Shown one piece after another: positions 51,103 to 59,072 of a stretch of DNA of 64,000 nucleotides. Position numbers and translations under genes: made by a program. Every line of letters starts with the position of its first letter. The stretch's first letter is position 1. Source of the DNA: Acidobacteriota bacterium. Lineage in GTDB: Bacteria; Acidobacteriota; Terriglobia; UBA7540. The DNA lies in the NCBI GenBank assembly GCA_004298155.1, contig SCRD01000001.1, positions 248,001-312,000 on the forward strand, in the 5' to 3' direction. The notes beneath the pieces were generated by a model. It was not told where the DNA came from and ran no database searches. It worked only from the letters and a program-made list of their open reading frames with translations.

Positions 51103-52170
51103 ATGAAGTTTATGACAGCGCGGAAGATTTTCGGTTTAGTTGTTGCTTTCGCAGCTTTGGGGGTGGCTATGCCAGCCTTTGCTCAGACCGGCGGCATAGA
51201 GGGAAAGGCCATTCAGCAGGATGGCCAGCCATGCGCCAAGTGTATTGTTGTCATTGACCGGATCGATATCAAATCGACTTATAAGACCAAAACGGGCAAG
51301 AAAGGAGAATTTGTGTACATCGGCTTGCCCATTGGAAATTATAAGGTCACTTTGCAGAGTCCTACCGGGCAAACTCTGTATTACATCGAGAAGCACGTCG
51401 GCCTGGGCGAGCCCACGACAGTGGATTTTGATCTCCCAAAGGAAATGGCCCAGCAGCAGCAACAGCACCAGGAGGAGATGAAGAAAAACCCCGAATTGGC
51501 CAAAGCGGCGGCGGAAGAGGCCAAGCAGGAAAAGCAGTTCAAAGGACTTAAGGAGTACTTTGACCAGGGGAATACCTTGTACAGCCAGGGACAATACAAA
51601 GAAGCCGCCGCAGCTTTTGAGCAGGCGCTGGCTCTGGCCAAGGAGAAGAACGTTCCTGTTGTGTTGTCGCGCCTGGCCGAAACCTACGCCAAAGCGAAGG
51701 AGAACGACAAGGCCGTCGAAACATATCAGAAAGCCCTCCAGTTGACCCCGGATGACGCCGCTCTTCACAACAACCTGGGCAGCGTTTATGCCTCGACGGG
51801 TAAACTACCGGAGGCGCAGGTGGAATTCGAGAAAGCTGCAACACTTGATCCGACGAATGCCGGCCGTTATTACTTCAATGTCGGCGCCATCATGTACAAC
51901 TCAGGGAAGATGGACGAGGCCCTTACCGCTTTTAAGAAGGTCATCAGCCTTGATCCCAAGAATGCGGATGCATACTATCTTGAAGGCCAGGCTTTGATGG
52001 GCAAGGCTACGATGTCGGCGGATGGCAAAGTAAAGGCTCCCGATGGCACAGTTGAAGCTTTCCAGCAATATCTGACACTCAATCCAAATGGGCCGAACGC
52101 CGAGGCAGCCAAAGAGATGATTGCGACGCTGCAGGGATCGGTGACGACGCAGTACAAAAAGAGGAAGTAG
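51103..52170 (+). CDS. Exported protein with carboxypeptidase-regulatory-like domain and TPR repeats
   Basis: 355 residues with GAGGAGG before the ATG and a signal peptide ending AMPAFAQ. Residues about 27-115 form an Ig-like carboxypeptidase-regulatory unit (KTGKKGEFVYIGLPIGNYKV). A Gln/Glu-rich helix (about 115-150, QQQQQHQEE) links to about four TPR units (LYSQGQYKEAAAAFEQAL, LSRLAETYAKAKENDKAVETY, LHNNLGSVYASTGKLPEAQ, FNVGAIMYNSGKMDEAL). It is a scaffold-type protein of the periplasm or cell surface. A terminator follows at 52201. No partner is known. Confidence 0.85.
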   Translation: MKFMTARKIFGLVVAFAALGVAMPAFAQTGGIEGKAIQQDGQPCAKCIVVIDRIDIKSTYKTKTGKKGEFVYIGLPIGNYKVTLQSPTGQTLYYIEKHVGLGEPTTVDFDLPKEMAQQQQQHQEEMKKNPELAKAAAEEAKQEKQFKGLKEYFDQGNTLYSQGQYKEAAAAFEQALALAKEKNVPVVLSRLAETYAKAKENDKAVETYQKALQLTPDDAALHNNLGSVYASTGKLPEAQVEFEKAATLDPTNAGRYYFNVGAIMYNSGKMDEALTAFKKVISLDPKNADAYYLEGQALMGKATMSADGKVKAPDGTVEAFQQYLTLNPNGPNAEAAKEMIATLQGSVTTQYKKRK

Positions 52171-52200
52171 TCGCGCCCACTTCGAGGATGGAGATCTGGG

Positions 52201-52230
52201 GGCCCCGTCTTAAGAAAGCGGGGCCTTTCT
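52201..52230 (+). terminator. Terminator hairpin abutting the next start codon
   Basis: GGCCCCG pairs with CGGGGCC across an 11-base loop (CTTAAG within it), then TTTCTT. It ends directly before the ATG at 52232, so it is both the end of the TPR gene and the leader of the next gene. Confidence 0.7.
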
Positions 52231-52231
52231 T

Positions 52232-52906
52232 ATGCCAAAAACAATTCAGGCAAGGGCCTTACTGCTTATCTACTTCCTTGTGGCGCCGGCGTTGCTGCTG
52301 AAAGCGGATACCATCTATCAGGCGACAGCCGACGGGCGCCAGCGCGCTATTCAGCGTGATGCAATTCTGGTGCATCAGGATTCCTCAATTATCATTTATA
52401 AGCATTTCGACTTGCCGGACATGCGTGTTGAGAAAGTCCAACTTTCTGAAGGAAGTTTACCCTATATGGTCGTCACCAGCTCGATTGAACAGAGACAGGG
52501 TATTGTCGAGCTCTGGAAGCGTTTTGGCTACACGGCCAACGTAACGGACACGAGCGGCAAGACCACGCAGGTTTTTGACGCATACATCGATTATTATCCT
52601 CCGGGCGGCCGCGGGTCACTGCTTGTGCCTGTGCCAGCCATTACGTCCTTTCCTTTGCTGATGAGCGGCGGCGCGGCGGACATCCAGGAGTTTTCCAAGA
52701 TTGACAGAGTGGATTTCCAAAATGGCGAAGTCACGCTGACGCTCAGGAATGGGCATGTTGAGCATGGCAAATATCTGATGCCCATCACACAACCGGCCGA
52801 AGCCCGATTCATGGGCATCTCCGACAAATATAATTCTTCGAGCAACGATGTCTTTGATTTTTCGGAACCACTTTACAATCTGAAGACCATCGTCTTCCAG
52901 CAGTGA
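52232..52906 (+). CDS. Exported protein of unknown function
   Basis: 224 residues beginning with a signal peptide (ALLLIYFLVAPALLLKA) directly after a terminator hairpin, with no independent Shine-Dalgarno other than the GGGG in the hairpin arm. The mature protein is beta rich (IIIYKHFDLPDMRVEKVQL, GEVTLTLRNGHVEHGKYLMP) and ends FDFSEPLYNLKTIVFQQ. It may fold as a small barrel or lectin-like unit, but no family is recognised. If the hairpin acts as a terminator, expression would need read-through. Confidence 0.6.
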   Translation: MPKTIQARALLLIYFLVAPALLLKADTIYQATADGRQRAIQRDAILVHQDSSIIIYKHFDLPDMRVEKVQLSEGSLPYMVVTSSIEQRQGIVELWKRFGYTANVTDTSGKTTQVFDAYIDYYPPGGRGSLLVPVPAITSFPLLMSGGAADIQEFSKIDRVDFQNGEVTLTLRNGHVEHGKYLMPITQPAEARFMGISDKYNSSSNDVFDFSEPLYNLKTIVFQQ

Positions 52907-53242
52907 AGACTGCCAGAACCTGGAATCGGCCTCGTCCTTTACTACCCTTCTGTCTTGCTGAGGAGAAATTTGACCGGCTTGCGGCGTGAAAGCGTCTCAC
53001 CATGGGCCTGTCTCTTCCATCTCCAGCAGCATAGATCCCGTCGGAAAAAAGGACGATAGCGGACGCCATTCTGCGTCCCCGTAGCCTCTATGATCGCAGA
53101 CAATATTTGACAGTCGTAACAACTTCTTAGTATTTTGACCGCCGGGATATTCATCAGTCGTTAACCAGGAGTGGCGGCAATACCAGGCTGCCGCTCAGAA
53201 GGGCGCTGCGGAAGGTTCTTCTTTCAAATAATCCGCGAACGA
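52907..53242. other. Intergenic region without visible features
   Basis: 336 bases between plus-strand genes. I see no open frame with coding character, no clear promoter and no strong hairpin. Confidence 0.5.
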
Positions 53243-54490
53243 ATGACGGCGCAATCTTCAGCAGAAACCATTAGACCTCAGGGCATGTTTTTCAGCGGTT
53301 CGCACTGGCATACGGTCGTGGCGTGTTTCCTGGGCTGGACGCTCGACGCATTTGACTTCTTCGTCGTAGTGTTTCTGGTGGGTACGCTTGCGGAAAGTTT
53401 CCAGGTATCAAAGGCGGAAATCATCCTGACTCTGACGGTTACACTCGCGACCCGGCCTGCCGGAGCATTCATATTCGGCATTCTCGCGGACCGTTATGGC
53501 CGCCGTTTATCGCTGATGGCGAATGTTCTTTTTTATTCAGTGGTGGAAGTGCTTTGCGGATTTGCCCCTTCCTTTACCGTGTTCATCATTCTGCGGGCGC
53601 TTTACGGCCTTGGGATGGGCGGCGAGTGGGGGATCGGCGCCTCGCTGACCATGGAGAGCGTTCCGCGGCGCTGGCGAGGAATCCTCTCCGGCGTTCTTCA
53701 AAGCGGCTATCCGGTTGGCTACCTGCTGGCGGCGGTTGCGGCGCGTTTCGTTCTGCCGGTCTGGGGATGGCGAGCCATGTTTTTTCTCGGGGCTGCGCCC
53801 GCATTACTGGCTCTGTACATCCGGGCGGGCGTGCCGGAGTCTAAGGCCTGGCTTACACATCGCGAGGCGAACGTCTGGGCTATTCTTCGGACGGTAGGCC
53901 GGCATTGGAAAAGTTTTTTATACCTTGTCCTGATGATGACCATGATGATGTTCCTTTCGCACGGCACCCAAGACCTCTATCCTGATTTCCTCAAAACCTC
54001 GCATAACATCAAGGCGAGTACGGTTTCTGACCTTGCCGTTCTTTACAACATCGGGGCGATCCTCGGCTCCATCCTTTTCGGTTATCTTTCCGAGCAATTC
54101 GGCCGCAAGCGCAGCATGCTGGGGGCTTTTGGCCTGGCGCTTGTCGTGGTCCCGTTCTGGGCGTTTGGAGGGTCGATCGGCGTTCTGGCGGCCGGCGCCT
54201 TCCTGATGCAGATGGGCGTGCAGGGCGCCTGGGGGATTATCCCTGCGCATCTCAGTGAGTTGTCTCCCGACTCCGTACGAGGTCTTCTTCCGGGGCTTTC
54301 GTACCACATGGGAATCCTTATTGCTGCACCGACCAATACCATCGAATACGCCCTGCGCGATCATGTTGGCTATGCCTGGGCCATGGCGGGATTTGAAATT
54401 GCCGTCATCGTGATCGGTGGAATCATCATCGCCTTTGGACGCGAGCAAAAGGGCAAAGATTTCCTGGCGACAGCCAGTGACACAACTTGA
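53243..54490 (+). CDS. MFS transporter, possible organic-acid or sugar-acid carrier
   Basis: The ATG at 53243 gives 415 residues with about 12 transmembrane helices. WHTVVACFLGWTLDAFDFFVV opens the first helix, and GILADRYGRRLSLM between helices 2 and 3 is the MFS signature loop. LYGLGMGGEWGIGASLTMESV in helix 4 resembles the sialate/lactate (SHS) and aromatic-acid (AAHS) families. The central loop carries VPESKAWL. The gene is 1.6 kb upstream of an operon that may make L-lactate from rhamnose, with a metallophosphoesterase on the other strand between them. A lactate or sugar-acid substrate is inference. Confidence 0.87.
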   Translation: MTAQSSAETIRPQGMFFSGSHWHTVVACFLGWTLDAFDFFVVVFLVGTLAESFQVSKAEIILTLTVTLATRPAGAFIFGILADRYGRRLSLMANVLFYSVVEVLCGFAPSFTVFIILRALYGLGMGGEWGIGASLTMESVPRRWRGILSGVLQSGYPVGYLLAAVAARFVLPVWGWRAMFFLGAAPALLALYIRAGVPESKAWLTHREANVWAILRTVGRHWKSFLYLVLMMTMMMFLSHGTQDLYPDFLKTSHNIKASTVSDLAVLYNIGAILGSILFGYLSEQFGRKRSMLGAFGLALVVVPFWAFGGSIGVLAAGAFLMQMGVQGAWGIIPAHLSELSPDSVRGLLPGLSYHMGILIAAPTNTIEYALRDHVGYAWAMAGFEIAVIVIGGIIIAFGREQKGKDFLATASDTT

Positions 54491-54588
54491 TGGGTTTTAA
54501 CAATAATTTGGGAGAAGCAAACGACCCATGCGGACCCGGCCGGCCACAGGCCTTTGACTGCGATGCACGTTGCTTAGCTGGGGAAGAA

Positions 54589-55827
54589 TTACGCCCGGAC
54601 AAGCTCGAAGAGAGTAATTTCCGGTGGGGCTTCGAAGCGGATTGGTACGGCTATCGTTCCGATGCCGCGGTTGACGTAGAGCTGCCCGCCGGGCTTTTCA
54701 AAATGGCCTTTGACGTAAGGCGTCATCAGGCGCGCGATCGAAAGATCCGGGCTGATGAAATCAAGAGAGATCTGGCCGCCATGGGTGTGGCCTGAAAGGC
54801 TCAAGTCGATTCCTAATTCTGCCGCCCGGTCAAAAGTGTTGGGATTGTGGCTGAGCAGGATGTTCACGTGGCCAGGCATCATGAGCTCATCCACACCTGC
54901 CAGGTATTGCCGGACTTGATTTCCACCGAGATATTCCTTGTGGTGGCGGGTTTCATAGTCCACGCCGATCAGGTTCAGGCTTTCTTTGCCAACCTGGATG
55001 GATGCGTGCTCATATCGCAAGATCCTGATGTTTTGCTCGGCAAAGAGGCGGGTGATTGACGCCTGCGTGTGCGTCATGATCTCGTGGTTGCCGAGACAAC
55101 CGTAAATCCCGAAAGGCGCCTTGAGGCCGGTCAGTGAATCGACAGCGGCTCCCTGGGTGTCCGGGTCCCAGGTAACGTAATCGCCGGTCAGCACAATCAG
55201 GTCAGGGTTCAGCTCATTGGTCATTTCAACCACACGCCGAATGTCAGTAGAGGGCATGAACGGCCCGATGTGAATATCCGACAACTGCGCAATACGAAAG
55301 CCATGAAATTCTTTGGGAAGTCGTGAAAGCTCCAAGCGGACAAATGATTTCTCAAACTCGATGCGGCCGAATAGAAATCCATAACCTGCGCCTGCTAGAG
55401 GCACGGCTCCGGCTGCAATCGCCCCGTTGAAAAGAAACTTCCGCCTGGCCAGAGAGAATGATGGATCGGGATCTGCCACGGGACCGGCCTTTTGACTGAG
55501 CCACTGAACCCGGTCCCACAGGAAATTCGTCAGCACAAAGGGCAGGGCAAGGATAAAGCCGGCAACCGAGCCGAAGGCCCACCATTGCACCGGCGCTTGA
55601 AGAAGCGCAATTTTCAGAGTCAGACTGGTGGCAGACACGCTGCGGGCCGACAAAACGTTGTAGGCTAGCATGGAAATGTAGATACCTGTTCCAATGGGGC
55701 CAAGCCAGCGCCGTAGGGCCTTGTGAGTAATCAGCTTTGTGCCGAGCTTGCCGATCTGAACGATCCAGAAGATCTGGCTGACGAAAAATAGGCAAACAAA
55801 GACAAGAAAAAACGTGTGTCGACCCAT
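54589..55827 (-). CDS. Membrane-anchored metallophosphoesterase (YkuE/LpxG-like)
   Basis: The ATG at 55827 gives 412 residues. Residues 1-130 hold about four transmembrane helices (FFLVFVCLFFVSQIFWIVQ first), then a twin-arginine-like ARRKFLFNGAIAAGA. The calcineurin-type catalytic domain (about 190-410) has QLSDIHIGPF, LTGDYVTWD, GCLGNHEI, LLSHNP and LSGHTHGGQ. Family members include UDP-2,3-diacylglucosamine pyrophosphatases and phosphatidylglycerophosphate-type phosphatases. It may act on lipid A precursors at the membrane. Convergent with the MFS gene; probably monocistronic. Confidence 0.88.
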   Translation of the reverse strand: MGRHTFFLVFVCLFFVSQIFWIVQIGKLGTKLITHKALRRWLGPIGTGIYISMLAYNVLSARSVSATSLTLKIALLQAPVQWWAFGSVAGFILALPFVLTNFLWDRVQWLSQKAGPVADPDPSFSLARRKFLFNGAIAAGAVPLAGAGYGFLFGRIEFEKSFVRLELSRLPKEFHGFRIAQLSDIHIGPFMPSTDIRRVVEMTNELNPDLIVLTGDYVTWDPDTQGAAVDSLTGLKAPFGIYGCLGNHEIMTHTQASITRLFAEQNIRILRYEHASIQVGKESLNLIGVDYETRHHKEYLGGNQVRQYLAGVDELMMPGHVNILLSHNPNTFDRAAELGIDLSLSGHTHGGQISLDFISPDLSIARLMTPYVKGHFEKPGGQLYVNRGIGTIAVPIRFEAPPEITLFELVRA

Positions 55828-56059
55828 GGCACCCCACAAAAAGACTATCTTTAAGCATGTTTGTTTCAGCGCCAATTTGTCAAGGAGCAAAGGTTATCTC
55901 CCGTGTGGGCTGCTTGACTTCGGTAGAAATTTCCCTTACGGTTGACTTCTTCTGGTAAATCCAGATGAACCAGCGGCCTGCTAGGACTAATGGGCCTGAT
56001 TCGCTTCCAGGTTTTGCCTGTTCCCAGCGAGAAAAGATGCGCGATAGAATGGATTAAAT

Positions 56060-56818
56060 ATGAGAGTTAAGGATAAGGTTGCTATTGTAACCGGCGCTGG
56101 CTCCGGAATCGGCCGGGCCACGGCAGAACTTCTTGCGGAAGAAGGCGCGAAGGTTGTAGTTGCAGATGTCGATCCCAAAGGTGGCAAAGAAACGGTCAGC
56201 GCCATTCACGAAAAGGGAAATACCGCCTATTTTGTTCAGGCCGATATTTCGAGGGAAGCGGACGCGAAAACAATCTCAGACGAAACCGTGAAGATGTATA
56301 GCCGGATTGATATTCTGGTAAACAATGCGGCAACGTTTGTTCTGAAGGGGTTTGAAGCCTCGTTTGAAGATTGGCAGCAATCCCTCGGCGTCAACGTCAT
56401 CGGGACGGTGATGGTAACAAAATACACTGTCGAGCACATGAAGAAGAAGGGTGGGTCCATCGTTATCCTCGGCTCGATTTCCAGCTTTCTGGCCCAGCCC
56501 GATTTCTTTGCCTACAGTGCCACAAAGGCCGCCATGGTACAGTTATGCCGGAACATGGCCATGGACCTGGGGCCATACAAGATCCGCGTCAACGCCGTGT
56601 GCCCGGGCTCGATCATTACGGCTGCATCCTACCGCCACATGGAAAAAGTTGGCATGACACTCGAAGAGTTCGACGCCCAGGAAGGCGCCAAGACATTTGT
56701 GGGCAGGGCAGGCAAGCCTCGAGAAGTGGCTGCCGCTATTCTCTTCCTTGCCTCGGATGAGGCGAGTTACATCACGGGCAGCCACCTGATGGTGGATGGA
56801 GGCTATTCTGCGCAGTAG
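56060..56818 (+). CDS. SDR-family NAD(P)-dependent dehydrogenase
   Basis: A 252-residue classical short-chain dehydrogenase. The coenzyme motif is VTGAGSGIGRATAELLAEEG near residue 9 and NNAA near 90. The catalytic Ser-Tyr-Lys set is SISSFLAQPDFFAYSATK, with Tyr and Lys in YSATK near 155. Position after the first strand is VVADVD (Asp), which favours NAD over NADP. It is the first of five plus-strand genes: 20 bases to lutA-like, then lutB-like, GH78 and FAH. In that setting it may be L-rhamnose dehydrogenase or the 2-keto-3-deoxy-rhamnonate 4-dehydrogenase; both are SDR enzymes. The function is inferred from context. Confidence 0.87.
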   Translation: MRVKDKVAIVTGAGSGIGRATAELLAEEGAKVVVADVDPKGGKETVSAIHEKGNTAYFVQADISREADAKTISDETVKMYSRIDILVNNAATFVLKGFEASFEDWQQSLGVNVIGTVMVTKYTVEHMKKKGGSIVILGSISSFLAQPDFFAYSATKAAMVQLCRNMAMDLGPYKIRVNAVCPGSIITAASYRHMEKVGMTLEEFDAQEGAKTFVGRAGKPREVAAAILFLASDEASYITGSHLMVDGGYSAQ

Positions 56819-56838
56819 GCGTGGGATGACGGTTCCTG

Positions 56839-57576
56839 ATGACTAATAAATCTCCCAAGGTTGCACTTTTTATCACTTGCCTGGGTGACCAGTTTTATCC
56901 GCAGGTTGGCGAATCTGTTGTAAGAATTCTGCGTCGTGTCGGAGCCACGGTCACTTTTAACCCCCAGCAGACCTGCTGCGGACAACCTGCATTCAATACG
57001 GGTTACCGCGACGAGGCGCGTCAGGTTGCTGTTCGCAATCTCGACCTTTTCGAGGACGCCGACTATGTTGTAGCTCCGTCGGGCTCCTGCTCCACGATGT
57101 TCCGTGTGTTCTATCCTGAACTGTTTGCCGAGGAACCCGAACTGCTTCAGAAAGTCGAACGGCTGCGAGCGCGCTTTTACGAGTTCTCGGAATTCCTGGT
57201 GAAGGTAATGAAGACGGAAGACGTTGGGGCTAGTTTCCCGCATCGCGTCGCCTACCATGACTCTTGCCACCTGCTCCGAGAACTGGGGATTGAGACGGAG
57301 CCTCGCAAGCTGATCAAGGCCGTGAAGGGCCTCGAACTGGTTGACCTGCAGGACAACCAGGTCTGCTGCGGTTTTGGTGGAACATTCTCCGTAAAATTTC
57401 CGGACGTTTCGGTGGCGATGGCACGGGATAAGCTTCGCGCGGCTGCCGATTGCGGCGCGGAATACCTGGTGGCGAACGACGCCGGCTGCTTGATGCACCT
57501 TGCTGGATATATTCATCGGGAGCGCTTGCCGATCCAAACCCTGCATCTTGCGGAATTACTGGAAAAACACGAATGA
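56839..57576 (+). CDS. lutA: LutA-like (Fe-S) oxidoreductase subunit
   Basis: 245 residues with two CCG domains: CCGQPAFNTGYRDEAR near residue 53 and CCGFGGTFSVKFPDVS near 175, and DSCHLLRELGIETEP near 137. This is the LutA/YkgE pattern, a subunit of the L-lactate dehydrogenase complex LutABC, which oxidises lactate to pyruvate and passes electrons to the quinone pool. The stop overlaps the start of the lutB-like gene (ATGA). The gene directly follows an SDR gene and leads into an alpha-rhamnosidase gene, consistent with lactate produced from rhamnose. Confidence 0.9.
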   Translation: MTNKSPKVALFITCLGDQFYPQVGESVVRILRRVGATVTFNPQQTCCGQPAFNTGYRDEARQVAVRNLDLFEDADYVVAPSGSCSTMFRVFYPELFAEEPELLQKVERLRARFYEFSEFLVKVMKTEDVGASFPHRVAYHDSCHLLRELGIETEPRKLIKAVKGLELVDLQDNQVCCGFGGTFSVKFPDVSVAMARDKLRAAADCGAEYLVANDAGCLMHLAGYIHRERLPIQTLHLAELLEKHE

Positions 57577-59024
57577 GCGAAACGGGAGTGCACAGTTCGG
57601 CCATCCACGAACGGGCAAAGGAAGCGATCGGGGATGCCCATCTCCAGGAGGCGTACCGTTCCTCAACCCTTCGGCTTTACTCACATCGCCTGAGCGCGAT
57701 CAACCAGGTTCCGGGGTTTGAGCCGTTGCGTGAACGGGCCCGCGAGTTGAAGCGCGAGGTCATGGATCACCTGGATTATTACCTCGCACAGTTTGCCGAT
57801 AGCGTGGAACGCGAGGGAGGGAAGGTCCACTGGGCGCGCACTGCGGAGGAGGCGTGCACGATTGTCAAAGATATCGTCAAAAGCGCCGGCGCTCGCGAGG
57901 TTGTGAAAAGCAAGAGCATGGTGGGCGAAGAGATTGAACTTAACCACGCGTTGGAGGCTGCCGGCATCGACCCAGTCGAGACCGACCTCGGAGAAATGAT
58001 TGTCCAGCTTTCCGGCGAGCGGCCTGCGCACATCGTCGCCCCGGCAATCCACAAGACCCGCCATGATGTTTCCGACCTTTTTGTTGAAAAGCTCCATTCC
58101 AAGCGGACCGAAGATCCCGGGCAACTCACGGCCATCGCGCGGAAAACTTTGCGGGAAATATTTGCCCGTGCCGGCGTGGGCGTGAGCGGCGCCAATTTTG
58201 CCGTGGCGGAGACGGGGAGTATTGTTACGATTGAAAATGAAGGCAACATCCGGCTCTGTACCACTGCCCCGCGTGTCCACGTGGCACTGGTCGGAATTGA
58301 AAAGATTATTCCGCGCCTTTTGGACCTGGGCGTGTTCCTGCGCCTGCTGGGACGCTCGGCCACCGGACAGAAGCTGACTTCCTACACATCCATCCTCACC
58401 GGGCCGCGCCGTCCAGGCGAAGATGGTCCGGATGAGATGCACATTGTTCTGATTGACAACGGGCGCACGGGAACGTTGGCTGACGAGAAGATGCGCGAAG
58501 CGCTGTACTGCATCCGATGCGGCGCCTGCCTCAATACCTGCCCGGTTTATCGAAAGATTGGCGGGCACGCCTATGGATGGGTTTACAGCGGCCCGATCGG
58601 TGCGCTCATTACGCCGCAGTTCGTCGGTCTTGACCAGGCCCGAGAATTGCCTTTTGCTTCTTCTCTGTGCGGGGCGTGCCGCGAAGTCTGCCCGGTCAAA
58701 ATTAATATTCCAGACCTGCTGCTTCACCTGCGAGGAAATGTGCAGGAGCGCGTTCCGGAAACGCCCCAGGCAGGTGAAGTTGTTTCAGAACGGAAAGGCA
58801 TGCGCTTGTGGGCCTGGGCGATGAAGCGTCCCTGGGTGTATTCACTGGGCGGCGCGGCTGTCCGGTTTGGAATTCGCTGGCTTCCCTCGGCGGGCGGGCA
58901 CGGCGCGCAGAAGTGGATAGCACGGCTCCCATTCTATCCCTTCTCAAACTGGACCAGAGGGCGTGATTTCCCGGCGCCAGATTCCGTGCCTTTCCGCAAG
59001 CGGTGGAAAAAGCTTTCCAGCTAG
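57573..59024 (+). CDS. lutB: LutB-like iron-sulfur subunit with LUD domain
   Basis: 483 residues. Residues about 60-300 are the LUD (DUF162) domain (SKSMVGEEIELNHALEAAG, LGEMIVQLSGERPAHIVAPA). Residues about 305-400 hold two 4Fe-4S sites: YCIRCGACLNTCPVYRKIGG near 312 and CGACREVCPVKINIPDLL near 370. This matches LutB/YkgF. It overlaps lutA-like by four bases, and 48 bases separate it from the GH78 gene. No lutC gene follows within the operon or window, so either LutC is encoded elsewhere or the LutB LUD domain replaces it. Confidence 0.9.
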   Translation: MSETGVHSSAIHERAKEAIGDAHLQEAYRSSTLRLYSHRLSAINQVPGFEPLRERARELKREVMDHLDYYLAQFADSVEREGGKVHWARTAEEACTIVKDIVKSAGAREVVKSKSMVGEEIELNHALEAAGIDPVETDLGEMIVQLSGERPAHIVAPAIHKTRHDVSDLFVEKLHSKRTEDPGQLTAIARKTLREIFARAGVGVSGANFAVAETGSIVTIENEGNIRLCTTAPRVHVALVGIEKIIPRLLDLGVFLRLLGRSATGQKLTSYTSILTGPRRPGEDGPDEMHIVLIDNGRTGTLADEKMREALYCIRCGACLNTCPVYRKIGGHAYGWVYSGPIGALITPQFVGLDQARELPFASSLCGACREVCPVKINIPDLLLHLRGNVQERVPETPQAGEVVSERKGMRLWAWAMKRPWVYSLGGAAVRFGIRWLPSAGGHGAQKWIARLPFYPFSNWTRGRDFPAPDSVPFRKRWKKLSS

Positions 59025-59072
59025 GCTGGATTCCTCAAGCCTTCCTGGCAATTCACACTTCGAGGTATCGTG

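Noticed and set aside
54487-54795. 102-codon plus-strand frame after the MFS gene
   Set aside because: Most of it is antisense to the metallophosphoesterase 3' end, which contains conserved motifs on the minus strand.
57681-58727. Minus-strand frame opposite lutB-like gene
   Set aside because: The plus strand has LUD and 4Fe-4S motifs; the antisense frame is an artefact of GC-rich third positions.
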